From NCBI GenBank assembly GCA_965221075.1, contig OZ244865.1:2914001-2978000 (forward strand): DNA of 64,000 nt, written 5' to 3'. The position numbers and the translations under genes were made by a program. The notes beneath the pieces are model-generated. The model saw only the letters and a program-made list of their open reading frames with translations. It did not search any database and was not told where the DNA came from. This DNA comes from UBA2970 sp965221075. Lineage in GTDB: Bacteria; Verrucomicrobiota; Verrucomicrobiia; Limisphaerales; AAA164-E04. Positions 17,771-33,420 of this stretch are shown here, one piece after another; within the stretch, counting starts at the first letter, position 1; each line of letters begins with the position of its first letter.

Positions 17771-18857
17771 CCTCCCCACCGTCGGGGTCGAGATCGAAGT
17801 GGCCCTGGTCGACTCCCGGAGCGGGAGCCTGCGCAGCGGGATCCTCGAGATCCTGGGGGCCCTCCCCGAGAGCTGCCGCGACAAGGTCAAGCCGGAGCTG
17901 ATGCAGTGCTACCTGGAGGTCAACTCCCGGACCTGCGAGACCATCGACCAGGTGCACCGGGACCTGGCCGGGAGGCTGCGGGAGGTCCAGGGCGTGGCCG
18001 ACTCCCTGGGGATCGGGCTCTACTGGACCGGAACCCATCCCTTCTCCTCGTGGAAGGACCAGGAGCCCTACCCGAGCGAGCGCTACCGGAAGCTGCTGCA
18101 CCTGCTGCAGGATCTGGGCCGGCAGCTGGTGACCTTCGGGCTGCACGTGCACGTGGGGCTGGAGTCGGGGGACAAGGCGGTGATGGTCTGCAACCGCCTG
18201 CTCAAGCACCTGCCGGTGCTCCTGGCCCTCAGCGCCAACAGCCCCTGGTGGGACGGCCGCGGCACCGGCCTGCTCTCTCACCGGATCAAGATCATGGAGA
18301 TGCTGCCCACCGCCGGCCTGCCCCCCCTGATGAGCAACTGGAGCGAGTACCTCTGGCTGGTCAACCACCTGATCTCCACCGGCTTCATCAACACCGTCCG
18401 CGAGATCTGGTGGGACGTGCGCCCCCACCACAACTTCGGCACCGTCGAGATCCGGATCTGCGACACCCCCGGATGCCTGCGCGACGCCATGGCCCTGGCC
18501 GCCCTGGTCCAGTGCCTGGTGGTCCGCCTTTCCGACGAGATGGACTACGGGGCCTACCAGCACGACGGACACCCCATGGTGATCCGGCAGAACAAGTGGC
18601 AGGCCACCCGCTACGGCCTGGACGCCAAGATCGTCGACGGGATCTCGCTGGAGTACAAGACCGCGCGCCAGCGCCTGGAGGACCTGCTGGACGAGCTGGC
18701 GCCCACCGCCCGGACGCTGGACTGCGTCCACTGGATGGAGCACGCCCGGGAGATGGCCCGGAAGGACAACTGGGCCCGCCGGCAGATGGCCGAGCACGAC
18801 CGGACCGGGAGCCACTCCCGGGCCATCCGCTCGATGATCGAGCTCTCCCGGCTCTGA
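17742..18857 (+). CDS. GCS2-type carboxylate-amine ligase (YbdK-like)
   Basis: Protein of 371 aa from the glutamate-cysteine ligase 2 family, which forms gamma-glutamyl-type amide bonds with ATP. Motifs: GVEIEVALVD at the N-terminus, ELMQCYLEVNS, GTHPF, FGLHVHVGLESGD, NSPWWDGRGTG, FGTVEIRICDTP. These match the YbdK branch. It starts inside the M20 gene and is thus translationally coupled to it, an arrangement in which one enzyme hydrolyses and the other forms an amide bond. True substrate unknown; gamma-glutamylcysteine synthesis is only one possibility. Confidence 0.87.
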   Translation: MEKLKFASNSLPTVGVEIEVALVDSRSGSLRSGILEILGALPESCRDKVKPELMQCYLEVNSRTCETIDQVHRDLAGRLREVQGVADSLGIGLYWTGTHPFSSWKDQEPYPSERYRKLLHLLQDLGRQLVTFGLHVHVGLESGDKAVMVCNRLLKHLPVLLALSANSPWWDGRGTGLLSHRIKIMEMLPTAGLPPLMSNWSEYLWLVNHLISTGFINTVREIWWDVRPHHNFGTVEIRICDTPGCLRDAMALAALVQCLVVRLSDEMDYGAYQHDGHPMVIRQNKWQATRYGLDAKIVDGISLEYKTARQRLEDLLDELAPTARTLDCVHWMEHAREMARKDNWARRQMAEHDRTGSHSRAIRSMIELSRL

Positions 18858-18873
18858 GGAAGCCCTCCGATCC

Positions 18874-19689
<816 letters not shown>

Positions 19690-19810
19690 GGCTGCACAGG
19701 GGGAATACGGCCTTTCGGGGAGATCCTGGCAAGGGCAGGGCCTCGGGATCAAGCCCCCATTTCCCGGGATCCCCGCCTCCCGGAGCCCCGTGGGGAAATC
19801 CGCCTTTGCG

Positions 19811-19829
19811 CTTGCAAACGATTCGCAAG
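19811..19829. promoter_or_regulatory. Imperfect palindrome upstream of the ZIP gene
   Basis: CTTGCAAACGATTCGCAAG is a 19-bp sequence with 7 of 9 base pairs symmetrical, 35 bp before the ZIP start and 121 bp before the pseudopilin start. It could be an operator for a metal regulator, but does not resemble the known Zur or Fur box consensus. Confidence 0.25.
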
Positions 19830-19864
19830 GCCGGCCACCCTCCCTCCCCCGTTCCCAACCACAG

Positions 19865-20863
19865 ATGAAGCACCGAGCATTCCTCGTCCTGGCCCTTGCA
19901 GCGCTGTTCCTTCTCGCCGGCTGCGCCGCCGGCTCCGGGGAGTCGATGACCTCGTTCACCCTGATGGTGGTCCTGATCACCTTCGGGGCCACCATGGCCG
20001 GCGGCGCCGTTCCCATCCTCTGCCGCATCGACAGCAACCGGATGTTCCTGGAGCTGGCCACCTGCATCTCGGCGGGGCTGCTCCTGTCGGCCGCCTTCGC
20101 GATCGCCATACCCGAGGGCTTCGGCCAGCTGGCGGGAGGGGGCCATGCGCACCAGGATCACGAGGAGCACGAGGAGCACGAGGAGCCGGACGGAGGCCAT
20201 CCGCCGGAAGAGGACGGGGAGGAGGAGGAGGACAGCCACCAGGCGGAGAAGCATGTCAAGTGGGGAGGACTGGCTATCCTGGCGGGCTTCCTGGTGATGT
20301 TCCTCGCCGAGAGCCTGGGATTCGGCCACGACATCCACGAGGAGCACCATGGCGAGGCCGGGGGGCACCTCCACCATCCCTCCCCCGCCATGGGCAAGAA
20401 CACCGTCCTGGTGCTGGTCGCCGGGCTGACCCTCCATTCGGTGGCCGACGGCATGGCCATCGGGGCGGGGGCGGCATCGGGCTCGATATCCCTCACCCTG
20501 TCCCTGTTCGTGTCCATCGTGGCCCACAAGATCCCGGCCGCCTTCAGCCTGGTGGTCTTCAGCCAGCACGCCCACGGGAACACCTTCCCCACCTGGCGCA
20601 ACCTGGTGATCTTCAGCCTCTCCACTCCGCTGGCCATCCTGGCCACCTGGGCGATCCTGGACGGCCTCACCCACCTGCACCTGGGGCTGGTGCTCCTCTT
20701 CTCGGCCGGAACCTTCATCTACGTCTCGACCATCGACGTGCTGCCCAACGTGCTCAAGGCCGGGCGCAGAAAGCAGACGGCCCTCCTGCTGATCCTGGGC
20801 GGCGCCCTGATGCTGGCAATCGACTTGCTGCTCGCCTTCCTGGGCTTCTCCCACGGCCACTGA
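19865..20863 (+). CDS. ZIP-family metal transporter, ZIP9-like
   Basis: Inner-membrane divalent metal (probably zinc) transporter, 332 aa, about seven to eight hydrophobic helices. The binuclear metal site lies in LTLHSVADGMAIG (H191, D195) and VSIVAHKIPAAFSLV (H221, P224). A His/Asp/Glu-rich loop (about 94-130) and a second His cluster (155-171) are typical metal-sensing loops. The wording of both helices and of LLFSAGTFIYVST is closer to eukaryotic SLC39A9 (ZIP9) than to bacterial ZupT. The N-terminus looks like a signal or extra helix ending in LLAGC, a lipobox-like sequence. Promoter or operator features may lie in the 175-bp divergent gap. Confidence 0.9.
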   Translation: MKHRAFLVLALAALFLLAGCAAGSGESMTSFTLMVVLITFGATMAGGAVPILCRIDSNRMFLELATCISAGLLLSAAFAIAIPEGFGQLAGGGHAHQDHEEHEEHEEPDGGHPPEEDGEEEEDSHQAEKHVKWGGLAILAGFLVMFLAESLGFGHDIHEEHHGEAGGHLHHPSPAMGKNTVLVLVAGLTLHSVADGMAIGAGAASGSISLTLSLFVSIVAHKIPAAFSLVVFSQHAHGNTFPTWRNLVIFSLSTPLAILATWAILDGLTHLHLGLVLLFSAGTFIYVSTIDVLPNVLKAGRRKQTALLLILGGALMLAIDLLLAFLGFSHGH

Positions 20864-20911
20864 ACCTCCCGCCCGGAGGCGGCCCCAAGCGGGCCGGGGC
20901 CCAATCCGGGG

Positions 20912-20940
20912 TTGCGATCGGGGGCCATGTGGAGCATATT
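20912..20940 (+). promoter_or_regulatory. Candidate promoter of the hsp20 gene
   Basis: TTGCGA (20912-20917), 17 bp, CATATT (20935-20940), the only AT-rich hexamer in the 208-bp gap before the Hsp20 gene. Confidence 0.35.
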
Positions 20941-21071
20941 AGGCCCGTGGTTCCCAGGAGCGGCGTCGGGAGTGCGGTCCGCCGCGCCTCCGGACGCCCG
21001 CTACGCGGATCCGGCCCCGTGCCCGCGCCGATCGCGCCGACAGGAAATCAGGCAGGTAGTCGTAGTTCTGT

Positions 21072-21473
21072 ATGGATTTCAGGAACGTCCCCTCCGGCGC
21101 CAAATCGGCGGAGTCCGTCCACTTCAGCCACCTAAGCGGGATCACCCGCGTCTCCAAGTCCTCCTGGACGCCCTCCACCGACGTCTTCTTCTCCGAGGAC
21201 AGCCTGATCATCCAGGTGGAGGTCGCCGGAATGTCCCGGGAGGACATCTCCCTCGAGGCGCAGAACAAGAACCGCCGCCTCTGGATCCGGGGACGCCGCA
21301 CCCTGAAGGCCGGCAAGCTGCGCCCCCGCTACATCCTCATGGAGATCAACAAGGGCAGCTTCGAGTTCTACATCGATCTGCCCGACGGCTACCACCTGCC
21401 ATCGGCCACCCCCGTCTACCACAACGGCATCCTGCGGATAGAGATTCCTCTGGTCCGCGGCCCGGAGAGCTAG
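21072..21473 (+). CDS. Hsp20/alpha-crystallin family small heat shock protein
   Basis: Holdase chaperone of 133 aa. The alpha-crystallin domain covers most of the protein: STDVFFSEDSLIIQVEVAGM, REDISLEAQNKNRRLWIRG, and the A-x-x-x-N-G-(V/I)-L motif as ATPVYHNGILRIEIPL near the C-terminus. The N-terminal arm is short (about 35 residues). It stands upstream of lon, so both proteostasis genes may respond to stress together, but a 408-bp gap separates them. Start at 21072 is the first ATG in frame. Confidence 0.88.
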   Translation: MDFRNVPSGAKSAESVHFSHLSGITRVSKSSWTPSTDVFFSEDSLIIQVEVAGMSREDISLEAQNKNRRLWIRGRRTLKAGKLRPRYILMEINKGSFEFYIDLPDGYHLPSATPVYHNGILRIEIPLVRGPES

Positions 21474-21881
21474 TGCCCCGGGACGGGAGACCAGGCGTGG
21501 AGGGCCCCGGCTCCCCTCCGCCCCCCTGCGCCCCGTTCCGCCGTCCCGTCCCCCCGGCCGGAAGCGGGCGGCCGCTCCCGGTCCTCCCCTCGCGCCGGCG
21601 GACGCTCCCCCCCCCGGACATCCGCTCCGGAGCCTCTCCGAGGGGACCTGCCCCGGAGGAAGCCGCCGCCGGTCTCCCGACCGAGCCGTCTGGCGCCCTC
21701 CGGTGTTCCCTCAGGACCGCGGCTAGCATATCCTCCCCCCCCGTCCGCTCCATGGCCAGAGCCGCCGACAGAACCAGGGGAAGGCGCGCCCCGGCGGGAG
21801 CGCTTCCCGGCCGGGCGCCGTCCTCCGCCCCCTCTCCAGGCGCCCCGCCAGCGCGCGGACTCGGGACCCGGATCCTCCAGA
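21474..21881. other. Intergenic region between hsp20 and lon
   Basis: 408 bp, extremely C/G-rich, with no gene, tRNA or clear hairpin-plus-T-tract. A TAGCAT hexamer at 21724-21729 could be the -10 of a lon promoter, but no good -35 lies 16-18 bp upstream and no heat-shock operator was recognised. Confidence 0.35.
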
Positions 21882-24311
21882 ATGCCCTCTGAGAAAGATC
21901 CAGGACTCGATCCGCTCCAGGTGTTCACCGGGACCAAGCCTCCCCCCAAGGAGGAGCGGGAGATCCCCGGGAAGATTCCCATCCTGGGCCTCACCGACAT
22001 CGTGATCCTTCCGGGGGTTGAGGCCGACCTGAAGATCGACTCGGCCGAGGGGATCCAGCTGATCGAAGACGCCGTCTCGGAATCCTCTCCCGTGGGGCTG
22101 GTCTTCCAGCGCAACGACAAGGTGCTCAAGCCCTATCCCGAGGACCTCCACGGCTTCGGCTGCCTGGCCTCGATCGAGAAGCTGGGGCAGACCTCGGAGA
22201 AGGAGATGACCATCTCGATCCGGGGCCTGGAGCGGATCCGGATCGGCCGCTACGCCTCCACCAGCCCCTACCTGGTGGCCGAGATCGAAGTGGTGGAGAC
22301 CGAGGCGGAGAGCAGCCCGGAGCTCACCGCCCGGATCGAGATGGCCCGCAAGGAGTTCAAGAAGGTCATCGCGGTGGCCGACAAGGTCCTGGAGAGCCAG
22401 CGGCTGGCCGTCTACAACCAGGAGGATCCCGGGCGCATGGCCGACCTGATCGCCGGCCTGCTCCACTACTCCAAGCTAAACGAGAGGCAGGAGATCCTGG
22501 AGGCCCACCGCCTGGACCGGAGGCTGGAGCTGCTCTACCCGCTGCTCCAGCGCGAGGCGGACGTGCTCAGCGCCACCTCCCGCATCGTCCAGCAGGTCGA
22601 TGTCGGGGCCAAGACCGAGCAGAGGAACTACTACCTCAGGAAGCAGATGGAGGCCATCCTCGAGGAGATCGGCGAGCAGGACCCGGTCTCGGCGGTGATC
22701 GGGGAGCTGGGCCGCAAGGTGGAGGAGAACGGCCTCTCCGAGGAGGCCGCCCGGGTGTGCAGGAAGGAGCTGGAGCGGCTCAAGTACATCTCCTCCTCGC
22801 TGGCCGAGTACCAGATCACCCGGGACTACGTGGAGTACCTCGCCGACCTGCCCTGGAAGGCCAGCGACTCCCGGAGGAGCCTGGCCGGCCTGGACATCGG
22901 CAGGGCCAGGAGGATCCTCGACGAGCACCACTTCGGCATGCACCGGGTCAAGGAGCGGGTGGTCGACGCCCTGGCCTCGATGAAGATCCGCCTCTCCCGG
23001 GAGGACCGCGGCGGCAGGGAGCCGGTCAAGAGCACCATCCTGTGCCTGACCGGCCCGCCCGGCGTGGGCAAGACCTCGCTGGGCAACTCCATCGCCGCCA
23101 TCCTGGGCCGGAAGTTCGCCAGCATCTCCCTGGGAGGCATGAAGGACGAGGCGGAGATCCGGGGCCACCGCCGCACCTATGTCGGGGCCCGGCCCGGACG
23201 CATCGTCCAGACCCTGGCCCGGGCCGGGAGCAACGACCCGGTCATCCTCCTGGACGAGATCGACAAGATCTCCTCGGACTCCCGGGGCGATCCCGCCTCG
23301 GCCCTGCTGGAGGTCCTGGATCCCCAGCAGAACCGCTCCTTCGTGGACAACTACGTCGATGTGCCCTTCGACCTCTCCCAGGTCTTCTTCATCGCCACCG
23401 CCAACTGGCTCGACCACGTGGCGGCGGCCCTGCGCGACCGCATGGAGGTGATCGAGCTCTCCAGCTACACCCTGGAGGAGAAGCAGTCCATCGCCGAGAG
23501 GCACCTCATCCCCCGCCAGCGGGCCTACCACTGCCTCGAGGGCTGCCCGGTCCAGCTCGGATCCGCCTCGGTCCGGCACATCATCTCGGGATACACCCGG
23601 GAGGCGGGGGTGCGGGAGCTGGACCGCCAGATCGACACGGTGCTGCGCAAGGCCTCGATCCAGTCCCTGGGCCAGGACCCTCCCAGGACCGTCCGCATCA
23701 GCAAGAAGTGGATCCGGACCCACCTGGGACCCCAGAAGTACCACCACGATCCGGTCGAGCCGATCGAGGATTGCGGCATCGCCGTCGGCCTGGGATGGAC
23801 CCCCCTGGGCGGGCAGATCCTCTACATCGAGGCGATCCGGATCCCGGGCAGCGGCAAGCTCCTGCTCACCGGATCGATGGGCGAGGTGATGAAGGAGAGC
23901 GCCCACGCCGCCTACACCTTCGTCAGGAGCCAGGCGCCGGCCCTGGGGGTCTCCCACCGGGAGTTCGAGCGCCACGACACCCACCTCCACGTCCCGGCCG
24001 GGGGCATCCAGAAGGACGGGGCCAGCGCCGGGGTGGCCATCGCCGCCGCCCTGGCCTCGCTCTTCACCCAGCGCGGCCTCCGGCCCGGCCTGTCCATGAC
24101 CGGGGAGGTCACCCTGCGGGGAAGGGTGGAGCGGGTGGGCGGCATCCGCGAGAAGGCGCTGGCGGCCCTGCGCAGCGGGATCCGCACCCTGATCCTCCCC
24201 CGGCAGAACCAGAGCGATCTGGAGAGCATCCCCCGGGAGGCCCGCAGCGAGCTGGAGGTCCATCTGGTGCACCGCGTGTCCGAGGTCTTCGAACTGAGCC
24301 TGCTGCCATGA
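21882..24311 (+). CDS. lon: ATP-dependent Lon protease
   Basis: Lon, 809 aa, degrades misfolded and regulatory proteins. Order of domains: N-terminal substrate domain (PILGLTDIVILPG onward), coiled coil around RNYYLRKQMEAILEEIGE, AAA+ module with Walker A GPPGVGKT (391-398) and Walker B VILLDEIDK, and the C-terminal protease domain with the Ser-Lys dyad S715 (KDGASAGVAIAAAL) and K758 (IREKALAA). The 43-residue spacing equals that in E. coli Lon. The stop overlaps the next start (ATGA), which is unusual for lon and suggests co-translation with the LolA-like gene. Confidence 0.97.
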   Translation: MPSEKDPGLDPLQVFTGTKPPPKEEREIPGKIPILGLTDIVILPGVEADLKIDSAEGIQLIEDAVSESSPVGLVFQRNDKVLKPYPEDLHGFGCLASIEKLGQTSEKEMTISIRGLERIRIGRYASTSPYLVAEIEVVETEAESSPELTARIEMARKEFKKVIAVADKVLESQRLAVYNQEDPGRMADLIAGLLHYSKLNERQEILEAHRLDRRLELLYPLLQREADVLSATSRIVQQVDVGAKTEQRNYYLRKQMEAILEEIGEQDPVSAVIGELGRKVEENGLSEEAARVCRKELERLKYISSSLAEYQITRDYVEYLADLPWKASDSRRSLAGLDIGRARRILDEHHFGMHRVKERVVDALASMKIRLSREDRGGREPVKSTILCLTGPPGVGKTSLGNSIAAILGRKFASISLGGMKDEAEIRGHRRTYVGARPGRIVQTLARAGSNDPVILLDEIDKISSDSRGDPASALLEVLDPQQNRSFVDNYVDVPFDLSQVFFIATANWLDHVAAALRDRMEVIELSSYTLEEKQSIAERHLIPRQRAYHCLEGCPVQLGSASVRHIISGYTREAGVRELDRQIDTVLRKASIQSLGQDPPRTVRISKKWIRTHLGPQKYHHDPVEPIEDCGIAVGLGWTPLGGQILYIEAIRIPGSGKLLLTGSMGEVMKESAHAAYTFVRSQAPALGVSHREFERHDTHLHVPAGGIQKDGASAGVAIAAALASLFTQRGLRPGLSMTGEVTLRGRVERVGGIREKALAALRSGIRTLILPRQNQSDLESIPREARSELEVHLVHRVSEVFELSLLP

Positions 24312-25054
24312 AGCCCCCGCTGCTCTCCCTGCTCCTGATCCTGCTCCTCGGCCCCGCCGCCCTGGCCCAGGAGGGCGATCCGGTCCAGGGCGAGCTGCTG
24401 GCCGGGCGGATGCGGGAGGCCCGCCTCTGGGACCAGGCCGGCGCCGAGGGCCTCCTGGACGTCCGCGGCCGGAGGGGGCGGCGGAGCTCCCGGGCGATCC
24501 TCCTGGCCGCCTCAGCGGCGGAGCTGGGATGGCGCAGCTCCTTCAGCGTCGATCTGGAGGAGGGAGCCTCCGTCCGGCTGGTGGTGGACCACGGCCCCGG
24601 AAGGCCGCCCCGCTACCTCCTCTCCGAGGGGAAGGACGGAGAGGAGGGATCCCTGCGGGAGCTCGGGGCCGAGGAGATCATGCGGCCCTTCGCCGAAGGG
24701 GACTTCTGGCCCGCCGACCTGGGCCTCCACCACTTCCACTGGCCGGTCCAGATCCTGATCCCCAACCCCCGCATCGCCATGCGCAAGGGCATCTCCTGCC
24801 ATGTCCTGGAGAGCCGCCGGGAGGAGGGGGACGACGACGGCTACTACCGGGTGCGCTCCTGGATCTCGCGCCGGCACGGGGGCCTGATCTACGCCGAGGC
24901 GTCGGACCGGAACGGACGCCGGCTCAAGACCTTCGAGGTCTCCGACATCGAGAAGGTGGGGGAGGAGTGGAAGGTGCGGGAGCTGCGCATCCGCGACTCC
25001 CGCAGGCGCTCCACCACCCGGCTGATCCTGCCCGAAGCCCCTCCCTCCGGCTGA
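24308..25054 (+). CDS. LolA-like outer-membrane lipoprotein-sorting protein
   Basis: Exported protein of 248 aa with a clear signal peptide (LLSLLLILLLGPAALAQ). The body resembles the outer membrane lipoprotein-sorting (LolA-superfamily, PF17131-type) beta-sheet fold: FSVDLEEGASVRLVVDHG, PFAEGDFWPADLGLHHFHWP, VLESRREEGDDDGYYRVRSWI, KTFEVSDIEKVGEEWKV. It probably binds a lipid or acyl chain in the periplasm. The ATG overlaps the lon stop and the ftsK promoter follows. LolA-like genes next to ftsK are common, which supports the assignment. Confidence 0.7.
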   Translation: MKPPLLSLLLILLLGPAALAQEGDPVQGELLAGRMREARLWDQAGAEGLLDVRGRRGRRSSRAILLAASAAELGWRSSFSVDLEEGASVRLVVDHGPGRPPRYLLSEGKDGEEGSLRELGAEEIMRPFAEGDFWPADLGLHHFHWPVQILIPNPRIAMRKGISCHVLESRREEGDDDGYYRVRSWISRRHGGLIYAEASDRNGRRLKTFEVSDIEKVGEEWKVRELRIRDSRRRSTTRLILPEAPPSG

Positions 25055-25086
25055 TCCGCCCCCCGGAGGGAATCTCGGGCCCTCCG

Positions 25087-25115
25087 TTTATTTCGGGGGG
25101 GAAATGGGGTAGAAT
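25087..25115 (+). promoter_or_regulatory. Candidate promoter of ftsK
   Basis: TTTATT (25087-25092), 17 bp, TAGAAT (25110-25115; 5 of 6 consensus), immediately upstream of the ftsK ATG at 25126, so the leader would be very short or this marks an internal start. Confidence 0.4.
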
Positions 25116-25125
25116 ACCGGGAAGA

Positions 25126-27639
<2,514 letters not shown>

Positions 27640-27799
27640 TCCCCCGCCCTCCCCCGGCCCGCCGGGGACGGTCCTGCGGAAGGGGTTCCGGCCAGTCCCG
27701 GCCGCCGCCCGCCGGGGCCCCTTCTCCGGTGCGCCGGCGCCCTTCCCCCTCTCCGGCTCGGCGGGTCCCGTAGGGCTGCCGGCGGACGGGGATCCACGT

Positions 27800-27828
27800 T
27801 TGACTCCTCCAGGCCCCTTCCCTAGAGT
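27800..27828 (+). promoter_or_regulatory. Probable promoter of ppdK
   Basis: TTGACT (27800-27805), 17 bp, TAGAGT (27823-27828), 52 bp before the start codon. One of the best promoter matches in the window. Confidence 0.55.
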
Positions 27829-27880
27829 CGCCGCTCGTTTTCCGGTCCCGGCGGCCGCCGGGACCGGCCCCCTACGCATC

Positions 27881-30676
<2,796 letters not shown>

Positions 30677-30812
30677 GCGCTCCCCGCTCCGCGCGGGGCC
30701 TGCTCCGTTGCCAGCGGGGGCCCCTCGGAGGCTCCTGGCGAGGGCCTCCCGGCCCCTGCGCGGCCTGCCGCGGAAGGGGCCTTCCTGGCGGATCGGGTTT
30801 CCGGCAAGACCG

Positions 30813-30841
30813 TTGACACCCGGGGATCGCTGGAGCACCAT
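30813..30841 (+). promoter_or_regulatory. Candidate promoter of the Gfo/Idh oxidoreductase
   Basis: A perfect TTGACA (30813-30818) is followed after 17 bp by CACCAT (30836-30841), 28 bp before the ATG. The -10 is weak. Confidence 0.35.
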
Positions 30842-30868
30842 GGCATCCTCAGCCATCCAGCAGCTCCT

Positions 30869-32377
<1,509 letters not shown>

Positions 32378-33420
32378 ACAGCCCTCCAGACAGAGCAGGG
32401 CGGACAGCTGCAGCCTGCGGGCGCTGTTCCGTTCCCATGCAGCGCTGCTGCCGGCACGGACTGCCCCATCAACGAGGAGGATCTTCCACGATGGCTGCCT
32501 TCGAACAGACGGATCCGGCGGCATGGACGATGGACTGCAGCATGAAAAGGAGATCTGGCAAAAGGCGGCGCCCGATTACGGTCATCATGGCTTCGGCCTG
32601 GATGCCAGCGCTCTGAAATGCAGCCGGAACCGAGATCCTATCCTCATGGATCTGGGTCCTTTCCGGCCCATGAAGAGCTCCCGAGCTTGGAAGAGCCGTC
32701 TGGAATTGCGCTGCTGGCTGCATCCAAGCGCCGCTCTGCGCCTTGCGAACTGGCGCTCCCTCTGGATTCAGCAACCAAGAACGCCCCGCAGACGGCATGC
32801 GCTATCCGGCGGGTTCCGGCTCATGTACAACCTTCTATGCATTTCATCCGAGAGCATCCACTCGTTCGTCTGGGCACAGCTACAGACGATCGATGGCCGG
32901 ATTCATTATGCACATGTACGAGAACAGCACACACCAGCAAGCGCATTGGTGGGCGGAATGGCGCGCTATTCGCATAACGAGACGGATCGTAGCCGACAGC
33001 CACAATGTCGGATGAAGTCAATTGGATACGATCGACAGAAAGCCCCTGCGGTCCATTTGCAACCGCCCCTAGATTAGACGAGGCGACAATGCATGAAGAC
33101 GGAGCAAATGCTCCAGCCCGGCTTTGTCCATTTTTTCTGTATTCTGCCGACACGAAGATAACAGGCGAAAGACAAATAGCGACTTAATGCAAGCATTGCC
33201 ACTGGCAGCCGATCTGGACATCGTGCAGATATCAACGAGTCCGCACAGACGCCGAGCTGCGGAAATACCTATGCATGGACAGCATAGTCGTGTCGACGAA
33301 GAGGATCATTCTGGCACATGCACGAACTACTGACTGAGGGCGATCCGGCACGTTCTGGCCATATTGCAGCAAATCCATGACATCCAGCGCCAGATCTCCC
33401 CGACTCCGAGCTTTGCTTCC
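32378..33420. other. Left part of atypical island, no supportable long gene
   Basis: About 1 kb with base composition drifting from GC-rich to clearly AT-richer. A 41-codon ORF (32491-32616; MAAFEQTDPAAWTMDCSM...) has a strong GAGGAGG Shine-Dalgarno 10 bp upstream. A second frame through 32523-32615 reads EIWQKAAPDYGHHGFGLDAS, which has protein-like composition and may be a frameshifted remnant continuing the same reading. Neither is recognised. The remaining sequence has no consistent coding signal. Confidence 0.4.

Noticed and set aside
21724..21729. TAGCAT as the -10 box of a lon promoter
   Set aside because: No acceptable -35 hexamer lies 16-18 bp upstream, so it is mentioned only as a weak possibility.
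30680..30720. CCCCGC/GCGGGG hairpin after ppdK as a terminator
   Set aside because: The stem is short and no T-tract follows on either strand.
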